A stretch of 34,933 nt of DNA from Pseudobutyrivibrio sp. GTDB taxonomy: Bacteria > Bacillota > Clostridia > Lachnospirales > Lachnospiraceae. This document shows, piece by piece, positions 16,162-24,131 of the stretch. The notes beneath the pieces were generated by a model, which was not told where the DNA came from, did no database searches, and worked only from the letters and a program-made list of their open reading frames with translations. The translations under genes were made by a program, and so were the position numbers. The stretch covers positions 1-34,933 of the forward strand of contig JAILKL010000004.1 of assembly GCA_024693775.1 (NCBI GenBank), written 5' to 3'. Positions within the stretch are counted from its first letter, which is position 1. Each line of letters begins with the position of its first letter.

Positions 16162-18020
16162 TGTAAAGTGTCCACCCCAAATGACTGCTGCAATATTCCT
16201 GTTAACTGCTGATATATGGCCAGTGCCTCATCGGTTTTTCCTGCCGAATCCAGCTCAGCTATCTGCTGCAATAGCTGCTCTTCTAGCTGATACATTTCCT
16301 GATATTTTGCAGGATTATTTTTCTTTGCAGCAATAATCTTTTGCTGCTCCCCATATAGCCTAGAAAGCTCTCCTATGGTCTCGTTCATCTTTAGCCTTAC
16401 GCCAAACATTTTCTTTAAAAGCTCTAGGGAACCTGGCACATTTATTTCATTGAACTCTGCAAATTTCTGCAATCTTACACCTAAAAGAGCTGTGACATCC
16501 AGCTGCTTTTCCTTGGTCGTATCATCATCTACAGTATCATGAAGCTCCTGCCATTTAATGGTAGCCTCAGAGTACACTAAAAGATTTTGAAGCAAATCAT
16601 TAAAGCTTGACCATTCTTTTATTTCGCTAAACTGCTGCTCCATTATGCGTATATCCATAAAAAGATTCATCTCTTTTTCCCCAGCAGTACCCTTAAAGGC
16701 ATTCTTGATATTTTCCAGTTCCTCAGCCCCATAGTTTGGAGCCATTCCATTTATTATATTTTGAAGAACATTTCTAAAGCCAATATTTGTAAAGAACTTG
16801 TTTAAAACATCAGATAACTCTCTTTTATGTCCTAATTCTGCTGCCTTGCTCACCAGCATAACCAAGAATCCTCTATTTAATCTAACCACCTTTGAATCCC
16901 AGGTTATCCTTCTATAATAATGACTTAAAACACTAAAATCATTTTCCTCCATACCAATTGTCATTAGGAAGCAATAAACCATATTCATCTTTGTTTCATC
17001 AAAGGTATCGTTTGTGAATAATCCCCCCTGTAAGAACATCTGACCTCTGTCATTACCAATTTTTTTATATACCTGCAAATAATAATTGCAGGCGTCTTTG
17101 CACTCCGCAGCTTCATTCTTGGTAAAAAAGCCTGTAGCTGCATAAAAAGCCAGTCTAGCCAGCGGTAATTCCATGATCTCTGGCTTCTTTTTTTGTTCAT
17201 TATAAAACTGGATTATTTCATCAAATCTATCTAGCTGATTTAAAGCAAGGCACATACCTGCAGCGAAGCTTCCCCTATAGCTTAGGTGTTCGTTATCATC
17301 ATATTTACGGGTGCGTTCAAAATTTTCCTTGCATAGCTGAAGCAGCTCTTCGTTATAATGAATGGCCTTGTATTCCTGAGCCAGCTGATATGGCCATCTA
17401 AAATTTTCTGGGTCCTCCTGCTGCATTTCCTTTAGAAGAGGAATATTTCTCATGGAATGTCGTACATTATCCTCCTCAGATGCATACACATATCCAAAGT
17501 GTCCAGCCTGGGCATCCATAATCATGGCATTACCATAAGCAGGTTCAATATATTCATGAATCTTTCCTACAAATCTAGTCTCTGGAGTAACCTTGCACAT
17601 ACGCATTACGTCCACATCCTGATATTCCTTTGCCTCCATGTCCAAGTAATTGCGCTGGGCATATCCTCCAATATTGTAGCTAGTACAATTAGGCTGCTTA
17701 AAAAATTCGATGATATATTTTGTATCTAAGAAAAATTCATCATCATCTATATATAAAAACATTTTTCCATTGGCCTGATCCAGCTGAAAGTTTCTAGCTT
17801 TAGCAAAATCATTGCACCACTGAAATTCAAAAACCTCATCCGCATACTTTTCTATAATCTCTCTAGTCTCCCTAGAACAGCCAGTATCCACCACCTGAAG
17901 CTCAGAATCAATAGCTTTTCTAATGGGCATGAGAGACTTAAGGCAACGCTCTGTTGTCTCAGGTCTGCCGCAGCATAGTAATGAAATTGTAAGTAGCTTT
18001 GTTTTAGGTTTATTATTCAT
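16158..18020 (-). CDS. GT2-family glycosyltransferase with helical-repeat C-terminus
   Basis: A 620-residue protein. Residues 1-about 240 are a GT-A, GT2 domain: LTISLLCCGRPETTERCLKSL, VVDTGCSRETREI, and the metal-binding DDD at 92-94 (FLYIDDDEFF). The remaining ~380 residues are mostly helical and look like TPR-type repeats (LPLARLAFYAATGFFTKNEA, and the final ELDSAGKTDEALAIYQQL), as in SPBc2-like and flagellin-modifying GT2 fusions. Such repeats can hold the protein substrate, so flagellin modification is a reasonable inference from the neighbouring flagellin gene. It overlaps the next glycosyltransferase by four bases and follows an uncharacterised gene after a hairpin. Confidence 0.87.
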   Translation of the reverse strand: MNNKPKTKLLTISLLCCGRPETTERCLKSLMPIRKAIDSELQVVDTGCSRETREIIEKYADEVFEFQWCNDFAKARNFQLDQANGKMFLYIDDDEFFLDTKYIIEFFKQPNCTSYNIGGYAQRNYLDMEAKEYQDVDVMRMCKVTPETRFVGKIHEYIEPAYGNAMIMDAQAGHFGYVYASEEDNVRHSMRNIPLLKEMQQEDPENFRWPYQLAQEYKAIHYNEELLQLCKENFERTRKYDDNEHLSYRGSFAAGMCLALNQLDRFDEIIQFYNEQKKKPEIMELPLARLAFYAATGFFTKNEAAECKDACNYYLQVYKKIGNDRGQMFLQGGLFTNDTFDETKMNMVYCFLMTIGMEENDFSVLSHYYRRITWDSKVVRLNRGFLVMLVSKAAELGHKRELSDVLNKFFTNIGFRNVLQNIINGMAPNYGAEELENIKNAFKGTAGEKEMNLFMDIRIMEQQFSEIKEWSSFNDLLQNLLVYSEATIKWQELHDTVDDDTTKEKQLDVTALLGVRLQKFAEFNEINVPGSLELLKKMFGVRLKMNETIGELSRLYGEQQKIIAAKKNNPAKYQEMYQLEEQLLQQIAELDSAGKTDEALAIYQQLTGILQQSFGVDTLH

Positions 18021-18027
18021 ATAATCA

Positions 18028-18055
18028 CCAAAAGGCCCGTCTAATGACGAGCCTT
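18028..18055 (-). terminator. Terminator between the 166-residue gene and the glycosyltransferases
   Basis: On the minus strand AAGGCTCGTC pairs with GACGGGCCTTT around ATTA, followed by TTTTGG. The stem is good but the T-run is short, so read-through to the glycosyltransferases is likely. Confidence 0.65.
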
Positions 18056-18065
18056 ACTTTCTATT

Positions 18066-18566
18066 TTATTCATATGTTCCAACTACAAGTGGTCTAGTCA
18101 TCTCTACCCCCTCATCGAGTGGTCCTGCTAGGCGGAGGCAAGAATCAATGAGTCGATTGATTTCCTTGCTGACGATTTTCTTTTCGCCTGGCGCATCTAC
18201 AAGTCCTCTGAAGTCGTAAATATCAATACTTCTAATTTCTACTATTCTGTTTTCAATTTCTGTAAGAATGTCCTGAAGAACATATCCTATTCTAACCTTG
18301 CAATTCATAACTAATTTGTCATCATGAAGGTTTTCACTTATATCGTAAATCATGTTGCAGTAGTTTTCAAACATTCCTACTATATCTGAATAATCCATGC
18401 CCATGGATTCAAGATATTCACCTATTACTAAGGCTTTTTGCTGGCATTCGATTAGGATTTTTAAATCTGTAGCATCATCTCCTGTACCACCCTGACCGAA
18501 TCGGCTATTAGCTGAGTACATTTCCAGTACCATTGTTAACATCTTGTTTCTTGTAAAATATGCCAT
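18066..18566 (-). CDS. Unrecognised 166-residue protein downstream of flagellin
   Basis: I do not recognise this family. The protein is soluble, without signal or membrane segments, and appears mostly helical, with a Gly-rich loop near the start (RFGQGGTGDDATD, about 22-34), a long helix reading LKILIECQQKALVIGEYLESMG, a second reading IVGMFENYCNMIYDISENL, and a final helix INRLIDSCLRLAG before a short tail MTRPLVVGTYE. Size and helical make-up recall flagellar export chaperones such as FliS, but no FliS motif is present and a FliS is encoded elsewhere. It lies 111 bp after flagellin, separated by a hairpin, and before the glycosyltransferases. Ribosome binding site GAGAGG and GGTAAGG precede the ATG. 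Confidence 0.75.
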   Translation of the reverse strand: MAYFTRNKMLTMVLEMYSANSRFGQGGTGDDATDLKILIECQQKALVIGEYLESMGMDYSDIVGMFENYCNMIYDISENLHDDKLVMNCKVRIGYVLQDILTEIENRIVEIRSIDIYDFRGLVDAPGEKKIVSKEINRLIDSCLRLAGPLDEGVEMTRPLVVGTYE

Positions 18567-18637
18567 AAGCCTTACCTCTCAATCTATAAACAAATGATCC
18601 CATTAAGGAATCATATTATATTCTTTTTTAAATTTAT

Positions 18638-18661
18638 CCCCACCCCTTTGAAGAGGTGGGG
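18638..18661 (-). terminator. Hairpin after the flagellin gene
   Basis: CCCCACCT pairs with AGGTGGGG (with CCCC/GGGG closing) 17 bp after the flagellin stop. The minus strand continues AUAAAUUUAAAAAA rather than a U-tract, so it may terminate weakly or chiefly protect the 3' end of the flagellin mRNA. Confidence 0.65.
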
Positions 18662-18677
18662 AAGTATGTTTTTAATA

Positions 18678-20144
18678 TTACTGAAGAAGATTCATAACAC
18701 CCTGTGTAGCCTGATTTGCCTGAGCAAGCATTGACTGTCCAGCCTGCTGGAGGATGTTGTTCTTTGAGTACTCAACCATCTGATCAGCCATATCTGTATC
18801 ACGGATACGAGACTCTGCAGCTTCTGTATTCTCAACTACGTTGTCAAGGTTTCTAATAGAGTGCTCTAATCTGTTCTGGATGGCACCAAGTTCTGCACGC
18901 TGTGCTGATACTCTCTGGATTGCATCTGCAATGGCATCGATTGCATATGTTGCAGCCTTACCTGTTGCATCAGAAACTGTAAGTCCATTGATACCGATTG
19001 ACTTAGCATTCATAGCTTCGATAGTTACGTTAATCTTATTAGACATTGCTGCGTCAGCACCTACATGAAGATTAAGTGTTAGGGCATTCTGTACATTTAC
19101 AAATCCCTTTGTAATTGAAAAGCTAATTGTTGTTGTGGTGGTTGTATCAACACCATTTGTCTGCTCGATTTCTGTCTTCTTCCATGTATAAGCATCACCG
19201 CTCTTATCCACATCTGCCTGGCCATCTGTTGCGCCTACTGATGATGCAGCCTTTAATTCGATGGCAACCATATTGTATGCAGCTGTAGCTGTAACTAATG
19301 TAGCATTTGCCTTATCAATACCTGAAGTAGCGTCTAACTGAGCAAATAAAGTAACCTCGTTACCATTGTATTTAAGTGTTGATCCGCCAACGATTAGATT
19401 GTTGAGGTAACCATTTGTAACCTTTGCATTGGCAACATCAGATGTCTTTCCATCGATAATTGTATATGTCTTTCCATCAATAGAAATAGTATCACCTGTA
19501 GTGATTGACCATGTATTAGTATCTTCATCATAATTATCTTCAAGATGGAGTGCCTTTGCTGCCTCTTTGTTATTCTGAGCGCCGATTGTGTACTGAGTAC
19601 CACCAATTGTATATTTTTCACCAGCTTCAAGAGATTCCATGGTAAATGTAGCTCTGGTAGTATTCTGTACTAATGTTCCTTCGAGACCTGCATCATGAGC
19701 GCTGATATACATTTTCTTTAATCCGATATCGCCCTTTAATAAGAAAGTCTCGTTGAACTTTGTTGTAGATGCAATACGATCAATTTCCTGTGTAAGCTGT
19801 GAAATTTCGTTCTGGATATCGTCACGATCTGATTCTGAGTTTGTTCCGTTAGCTGCCTGTACTGCTAGCTCATTCATTCTCTGTAACATATCGTGAACTT
19901 CTGTGAGGGCACCTTCAGCTGTCTGTACTGAAGAAACACCATCAGATGCGTTTGTAGAAGCCTGGGTCAAACCACGAATCTGCTTTCTCATCTTCTCAGA
20001 AATTGATAATCCTGCTGCATCATCTGCTGCACGGTTAATTTTATATCCAGAAGAAAGCTTTTCTGTACTCTTTGACTGAGAGTCAGTTGTAATGTTCAAT
20101 GTTCTTGAAGCATTAGCTGCCTGCATGTTGTGCTGTACTACCAT
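18678..20144 (-). CDS. hag: Flagellin
   Basis: The filament subunit, 488 residues. The N-terminal D0/D1 region (MVVQHNMQAANASRTLNITT, SSGYKINRAADDAAGLSISEKMRKQIRGL, then NASDGVSSVQTAEGAL) and C-terminal region (AELGAIQNRLEHSIRNL, RIRDTDMADQMVEYSKNNIL, ending QATQGVMNLLQ) are well conserved; the middle (about 170-400) is the variable surface domain. The start is placed at 20144, after GGAGGA; the ATG at 20159 would add MEDFT, in effect reading the ribosome binding site. It has its own sigma-28 promoter (20297-20323) and a long leader with CsrA-type motifs. Probably glycosylated, given the enzymes downstream. The symbol follows Bacillus usage; fliC is equivalent. Confidence 0.97.
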   Translation of the reverse strand: MVVQHNMQAANASRTLNITTDSQSKSTEKLSSGYKINRAADDAAGLSISEKMRKQIRGLTQASTNASDGVSSVQTAEGALTEVHDMLQRMNELAVQAANGTNSESDRDDIQNEISQLTQEIDRIASTTKFNETFLLKGDIGLKKMYISAHDAGLEGTLVQNTTRATFTMESLEAGEKYTIGGTQYTIGAQNNKEAAKALHLEDNYDEDTNTWSITTGDTISIDGKTYTIIDGKTSDVANAKVTNGYLNNLIVGGSTLKYNGNEVTLFAQLDATSGIDKANATLVTATAAYNMVAIELKAASSVGATDGQADVDKSGDAYTWKKTEIEQTNGVDTTTTTTISFSITKGFVNVQNALTLNLHVGADAAMSNKINVTIEAMNAKSIGINGLTVSDATGKAATYAIDAIADAIQRVSAQRAELGAIQNRLEHSIRNLDNVVENTEAAESRIRDTDMADQMVEYSKNNILQQAGQSMLAQANQATQGVMNLLQ

Positions 20145-20166
20145 AGTAAAATCCTCCATGAGATTC

Positions 20167-20184
20167 TGCTAAATCCTTTTAGCA
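20167..20184 (-). promoter_or_regulatory. CsrA-type stem-loop upstream of the flagellin ribosome binding site
   Basis: On the minus strand TGCTAAA pairs perfectly with TTTAGCA (7 bp) and presents AGGA as the loop, the classical form of a CsrA site. It ends ten bases before the GGAGGA ribosome binding site. Strong structure at this spot would let CsrA bridge the hairpin and the ribosome site. Confidence 0.75.
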
Positions 20185-20266
20185 TTTAAATCCGTTTTTG
20201 AGATAGCCCAACATCCGTGTCTGGCCTTGGTTATTAAATTAAAAAATTTGAAATTCGAATTCGATA

Positions 20267-20291
20267 GTGTAAGGGGAATTATTCCTTACAC
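20267..20291 (-). other. 5'-terminal stem-loop of the flagellin transcript
   Basis: GTGTAAGG pairs with CCTTACAC around AATAATTCC. It starts about six bases after the -10 box, so the predicted mRNA begins at or within it. 5'-terminal hairpins commonly stabilise long-lived mRNAs. The GGA of the first ANGGA motif is in its left arm. Confidence 0.6.
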
Positions 20292-20296
20292 CTTAT

Positions 20297-20323
20297 TTAT
20301 CGATAGTGAAAACAAAAACTTTA
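20297..20323 (-). promoter_or_regulatory. Sigma-28 promoter of flagellin
   Basis: On the minus strand TAAA (20323-20320), 15 bp, then ATCGATAA (20304-20297). This fits the TAAA-N15-GCCGATAA consensus at all but two -10 positions. It is about 150 bp upstream of the flagellin start. Confidence 0.88.
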
Positions 20324-20378
20324 CCCCTTTTTTGAAATTTTTTTTATTTTTTCTCAATTTTCTCATTTTAGGCACAAA

Positions 20379-20425
20379 TTAAAAAAGCCGTGAAACCCTT
20401 GATTTTACTAGGTTTTCACGACTTT
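20379..20425 (-). terminator. Terminator after the FliT-like gene
   Basis: On the minus strand AAGTCGTGAAAACC pairs with GGGTTTCACGGCTTT, followed by TTTTTTAATTT. It isolates the flagellin transcription unit from the fliS/FliT-like gene. The rest of 20426-20516 is AT-rich with no further feature. Confidence 0.9.
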
Positions 20426-20516
20426 CTCACTTATTGAATTTTGGGTTATTTTTCCTTCAAAAATTTTATAAATAATTGAATTTTTATACTAAAATGCTGT
20501 ATTTTTAACCTGATTT

Positions 20517-20999
20517 TTATTTTTTCTTATCCAAAAATGCAGCTTCATTTGCCTGGTTATTTGCCATCATATTCTTATAATATGTAGTAACCACATCACT
20601 GGATTTTTTGGTTTCACGGATACTATTTTTTATATCTGCAAATCTAGTTTTTGCAAATTCTTTGTTTCTATATTCAGAGGCTTCCACATCCGCTGCCAGC
20701 TCTGTTACCCTCTTGATCTGCTCCTGCATAAGTCGGATTTCATCTGCATAGACATCTCTGTCCTTTTCAATGATAGTCTTTACCCTGTTATATAACTGCT
20801 CAAATCCATCATCTAGCATAACAATCCTATCAATAAGCTCTGACTTCATATTGATATTTTTTTCTAAATCATCTGGTGTGCTATTTGGATCCTTTAAAAT
20901 AGCCTCCTGCTCCTTGTTTCTTATTAAAAGAACTCTAAGCACATCTGCCTTTTTCTCTAGCGACTCTCTAAGCATCACTACATAATCCATATTTTCCAT
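20517..20999 (-). CDS. Coiled-coil protein, probable FliT/FlgN-like flagellar chaperone
   Basis: A 160-residue, highly charged protein that is helical nearly throughout (MLRESLEKKADVLRVLLIRNKEQEAIL, then KSELIDRIVMLDDGFEQLYNRVKTII and EIRLMQEQIKRVTELAADVEASEYRN), without signal or membrane segments. Similar proteins sit immediately after fliD-fliS in many Firmicutes, where FliT acts as the FliD export chaperone; assignment is by position and shape, as FliT sequences are poorly conserved. GGAGGGG precedes the ATG at 20999. It lies 85 bp after fliS, beyond a terminator, so it may be expressed by read-through or separately. Ends just before another terminator. Confidence 0.6.
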   Translation of the reverse strand: MENMDYVVMLRESLEKKADVLRVLLIRNKEQEAILKDPNSTPDDLEKNINMKSELIDRIVMLDDGFEQLYNRVKTIIEKDRDVYADEIRLMQEQIKRVTELAADVEASEYRNKEFAKTRFADIKNSIRETKKSSDVVTTYYKNMMANNQANEAAFLDKKK

Positions 21000-21023
21000 A
21001 ATACCCCTCCAAGCTTTTAAAAA

Positions 21024-21075
21024 TAAAAAAGGAGCCCTTTATCTAGAATTGCATCTATAATAAAGAGCTCCTTTT
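21024..21075 (-). terminator. Terminator after fliS
   Basis: AAAGGAGCTCTTTAT pairs with ATAAAGGGCTCCTTT on the minus strand, followed by TTTATTTT. The stem is about 15 bp with one mismatch. Confidence 0.93.
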
Positions 21076-21084
21076 AGCCTCTTA

Positions 21085-21495
21085 TTAACCTGCTATAGTG
21101 CTTTCACCATTTACCTTTTTACCATTTGCAGTAAGCTTCATAACTTCCTTCCAGGTATCTCTCATGGTACGCAAGTGTTTTAGCACTTCCTCGAGATTTT
21201 CTGGATCCTTGGTAATCATGGCATGTCTCAAGCAGCTCCTAAGATAAGTATACACTGCCTGGAAATCCTTTGCCACAGGATATTTTTCATCCAAAGTAAT
21301 CTCAAACTCCTCTATAATTCTGTCAGTCTTTCTTATATTGATGTGTGCCTTTTCAATATCGTTATTCTCACAAGCTACAATAGCTATATTGCAGAACTTA
21401 ATAGCTCCTTCGTAAAGCATCAAAGTCAATTCTGCCGGTGATGCTGTTAAAATTTTATTTTTTGCGTAAGCATCATAACCATTCATTGGTGTCAT
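21085..21495 (-). CDS. fliS: Flagellin-specific chaperone FliS
   Basis: A 136-residue cytoplasmic export chaperone that caps the C-terminal helix of flagellin and prevents early polymerisation. The N-terminus NGYDAYAKNKILTASPAELTLMLYEGAIKF is the clear FliS signature (YxxNxILTASPxELxLMLYEGAI), followed by four helices, including NDIEKAHINIRKTDRIIEEF. In Bacillus FliS also frees FliW-CsrA control by binding flagellin. Length is typical. Start ATG 21495 has AAGGAGG eight bases upstream. It follows fliD by 49 bp in the flaG-fliD-fliS unit and is followed by a strong terminator. Confidence 0.96.
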   Translation of the reverse strand: MTPMNGYDAYAKNKILTASPAELTLMLYEGAIKFCNIAIVACENNDIEKAHINIRKTDRIIEEFEITLDEKYPVAKDFQAVYTYLRSCLRHAMITKDPENLEEVLKHLRTMRDTWKEVMKLTANGKKVNGESTIAG

Positions 21496-21544
21496 AGTCG
21501 CGCCTCCTTGTATCTCTTAAGTAAAACCTGTTCAATACTTACTA

Positions 21545-23467
21545 TCATCCACCTAATAGTGAGGATAACGAAGATGAATTGCTCTGAAGGGTAGCCAAAG
21601 CCTTCTCCATTGCAGCGAACTTCTTATAGTATGCATCCTCCATATCAGTAACTCTCTCTGTCCATTGTTTGATCAAATCAGAGTAGTTAGAGTACTCAGA
21701 TGCCATTTCCTTATCGTTATAAACTGTGTATACAGACTTAACAGATGTAGATTTCATCTTTTCATCCATTGCTGAATATAATCCACTGGTTACCTGCTTT
21801 AGGAAAGCAATAACCTTGTCTGGATCCTCTGCAAGGGCTGCACGAAGCTTTTCTTCGTTACCAGATGTATAGCTGTCCTCTGTATCACCATCAATATGAT
21901 ATGCATAGCCTTCATTCTTTTCTGCATTTAATGTACCTAATGTATGCACACCAAATGTAGACCATGCCACTGTCTCACCATTTACCTCATACTGTTTCAT
22001 CATAGACAAGGTCATAGTAGAAATAATGCTACTTAAACTACTATCTCTACGAAGCAAAGAATCTTTAATCTTCTGCTCCCATTTTTCTATTTCTGTCTCT
22101 GACATTTCTGCCTTTTCATCATCTGTGAGTGGCTCATAATCCTTTGCGGAATCTGCATTATAAAGCTTCTGCATTTCATTCATTAAAGAATTATATGATG
22201 AGAGGAAATCCTTTACCTTATCGTATAAAGCATCTGTATCATTGCTTGTAGTTACAGTAATCGAATTTGGTGTGGTAGCAAGACACTCAACAGTAAGGCC
22301 ATTTACTGTGATTGAATTGGTAGATGATGTATAGGTCTCACCATTTAGTTCTATAGAAGCATCTGCACCAGCAATCTTTGTTGCCTTTGGATCATTGCTA
22401 ATATCAACACCACTGGTATCTGTACCTAAGGTTATATCGATCTTTGAATAGACTGCTTCATATACACTTTCAGCATCAGCCTGAATCCAATCAAATCCTG
22501 ATCCCATAACTGATTCAACATAAGAAATCAAAGCACCCTCATAGGAATCTTCTGAACCCTCTACCCCGTTTACGATTGGATAATACTTGTCATACAATTC
22601 ATTATGTAGCTGCTGAGCTTCTGTTAAATCATCTCCAGTATATTTAGGAGTCTGTAGCTCAACATAGGCATTGTGAATTGTGAATATTCTAGTCTTTAAA
22701 TCTGTAGCTGTTGCCTCAGAATCATAATTTCCATTTTCATCAAACTTTGCATATGGCTTCACTGTTTCTGCGTCTGAGCCATAGTCCGATGTTAAAAGTC
22801 CCATAAGCGATAAAGATTTCAAGCCCAAGGAATCTCCTGGTGTAAGAGTAAAATCATTTTCTGCACCAGTTTCTTTGGAACTTACGAAAAGTCTATGATT
22901 GCTCTCGTCGAAAGAGGCCTGAACCCCTGCGCCATTCAATTTACTTACAAAATCACTTATAGTTGTACTTTTGCCCACTTCAATAGCAGTAGTCTTTCCA
23001 TTTGCAGTAACATTAATTTTACCTGTTAGGTCCTTAGTTGTAGTTTTTCCATCTTCGTCTGTTACTTCTTCTGTAAATTCAATATCACCTAAAGAAGCAA
23101 TAGTTGAACTAGCCGTAACACTAGAACTCAACTTTCCACCTGTAAGATAGCCAGTTGTGGCAAGCTGCGAAATGCTCAAGGTCTGCGTACCAATAACAGC
23201 CGATCCTGTTGCTGTACAGGTTGCCTTTGTACTATCAGAGGCCACAGCCTTCTTTATACTATAATTTGAATCATAGCGCATAGTACCAACAGATGTATAA
23301 AGGCTATACACCTTGCTGTTTAGGCTCTTCCATGCGTCCTGTTTCCAGGAAAGCTTTGTCTGAGACTTTACATACTTATCCTTTTTATAACTATACGCAG
23401 ATACAAGAGCACCTACAATGGACTCAGTATCAAGGCCTGATGCCAAACCTGAAATTCTAATAGGCAT
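21545..23467 (-). CDS. fliD: Flagellar filament cap protein FliD
   Basis: The pentameric cap that assembles flagellin at the filament tip. N-terminus MPIRISGLASGLDTESIV and LSWKQDAWKSLNSKVYSL are the FliD_N hallmark; TQTLSISQLATTGYL follows. The C-terminal FliD_C part is clear (NDTDALYDKVKDFLSSYNSLMNEMQKLY, DSSLSSIISTM, SGLYSAMDEKM and the final helix MEKALATLQSNSSSLSSLLGG). At 640 residues it is longer than the Bacillus protein (about 500) because of a central insertion (about 230-370). Ribosome binding site AGGAGG. It starts 10 bp after flaG and is co-transcribed from the sigma-28 promoter at 24001-24027. Confidence 0.97.
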   Translation of the reverse strand: MPIRISGLASGLDTESIVGALVSAYSYKKDKYVKSQTKLSWKQDAWKSLNSKVYSLYTSVGTMRYDSNYSIKKAVASDSTKATCTATGSAVIGTQTLSISQLATTGYLTGGKLSSSVTASSTIASLGDIEFTEEVTDEDGKTTTKDLTGKINVTANGKTTAIEVGKSTTISDFVSKLNGAGVQASFDESNHRLFVSSKETGAENDFTLTPGDSLGLKSLSLMGLLTSDYGSDAETVKPYAKFDENGNYDSEATATDLKTRIFTIHNAYVELQTPKYTGDDLTEAQQLHNELYDKYYPIVNGVEGSEDSYEGALISYVESVMGSGFDWIQADAESVYEAVYSKIDITLGTDTSGVDISNDPKATKIAGADASIELNGETYTSSTNSITVNGLTVECLATTPNSITVTTSNDTDALYDKVKDFLSSYNSLMNEMQKLYNADSAKDYEPLTDDEKAEMSETEIEKWEQKIKDSLLRRDSSLSSIISTMTLSMMKQYEVNGETVAWSTFGVHTLGTLNAEKNEGYAYHIDGDTEDSYTSGNEEKLRAALAEDPDKVIAFLKQVTSGLYSAMDEKMKSTSVKSVYTVYNDKEMASEYSNYSDLIKQWTERVTDMEDAYYKKFAAMEKALATLQSNSSSLSSLLGG

Positions 23468-23477
23468 AAAAATCCTC

Positions 23478-23900
23478 CTATCGTTTTTCGTCTACCATAA
23501 TACCTGCCAATTCCCATGCCTTTGCAATCAAATCCAACGTTTGCTCAGCAGGAAATTCTTTGATAACCTTGCGTGTTTCCTTATCCACCATCTTAATCAT
23601 CACTCGATTAGTACCCTCATGAATACCAAACACTGCCTCGGCATTTCCATTTGCCGAATTAATCTTTGCAATGGCTTCCTTTAATGAAGAAGATGCCTGG
23701 TTGGTAGGATTTTCTTCTTCATTATTATTAGGATTTTTATTTTCAGACTCGCTGGCGCGAATTTCGTTTACCTCAGCTTGAAACTCTGCAACAGTATTTT
23801 GTGTTGCTGTAGTTTCCACTCCTTGTGTTGGCGCCGTCTTTGCTGAACCTCCTTGTCCCTGGTAGCCATTTACATTGCTACTTACTTCGCCTATCTTCAT
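23478..23900 (-). CDS. flaG: Flagellar protein FlaG
   Basis: A 140-residue FlaG/YvyC-type protein found upstream of fliD in many species; it affects filament length in some. The first 85 residues are low-complexity (Gln/Thr/Glu/Asn-rich: GYQGQGGSAKTAPTQG, ESENKNPNNNEEENPT). The conserved C-terminal domain reads VFGIHEGTNRVMIKMVDKETRKVIKEFPAEQTLDLIAKAWELAG. GGAGG precedes the ATG at 23900. The gene heads a flaG-fliD-fliS unit with its own sigma-28 promoter about 100 bp upstream. Confidence 0.94.
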   Translation of the reverse strand: MKIGEVSSNVNGYQGQGGSAKTAPTQGVETTATQNTVAEFQAEVNEIRASESENKNPNNNEEENPTNQASSSLKEAIAKINSANGNAEAVFGIHEGTNRVMIKMVDKETRKVIKEFPAEQTLDLIAKAWELAGIMVDEKR

Positions 23901-24000
23901 TTTTTCCTCCTTATGTCTTTAGGATAAAGTCCCACTTCTTCAATCCTTAAAGACCTTCTACATCCTTGTAATATGGGAAATTATTAGTTTTCTAATTTGT

Positions 24001-24027
24001 TTATCGGCCAAACCCATTACATTCTTA
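24001..24027 (-). promoter_or_regulatory. Sigma-28 promoter of flaG-fliD-fliS
   Basis: Minus strand TAAG (24027-24024), 15 bp, then GCCGATAA (24008-24001). The -10 is a perfect match to the consensus. It lies between the csrA terminator and flaG. Confidence 0.9.
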
Positions 24028-24084
24028 ACAGCATTTTTTATTTTTTCCTTTAAAATATAATTATCAATGGTTACTACCAATTAG

Positions 24085-24119
24085 CAAAAAAAGATACCCT
24101 AGGAAACTAGGGTATCTTT
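24085..24119 (-). terminator. Terminator after csrA
   Basis: AAAGATACCCTAG pairs perfectly with CTAGGGTATCTTT around TTTC, followed by TTTTTGC on the minus strand. It closes the flgM-to-csrA unit. Confidence 0.96.
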
Positions 24120-24131
24120 CTGAATATTTCA

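Larger units (their letters stand above)
20145..20296 (-). promoter_or_regulatory. Flagellin mRNA leader with five CsrA-type ANGGA motifs
   Basis: Minus-strand leader of about 145 nt. ANGGA motifs lie at plus positions 20283-20287 (AAGGA), 20214-20218 (ACGGA), 20191-20195 (ACGGA), 20174-20178 (AAGGA) and 20155-20159 (ATGGA, overlapping the GGAGGA ribosome binding site at 20152-20157). In Bacillus, CsrA binds two such sites in the hag leader and FliW relieves it; the arrangement here is very similar. csrA and fliW are 4 kb upstream in the same orientation. Confidence 0.7.
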
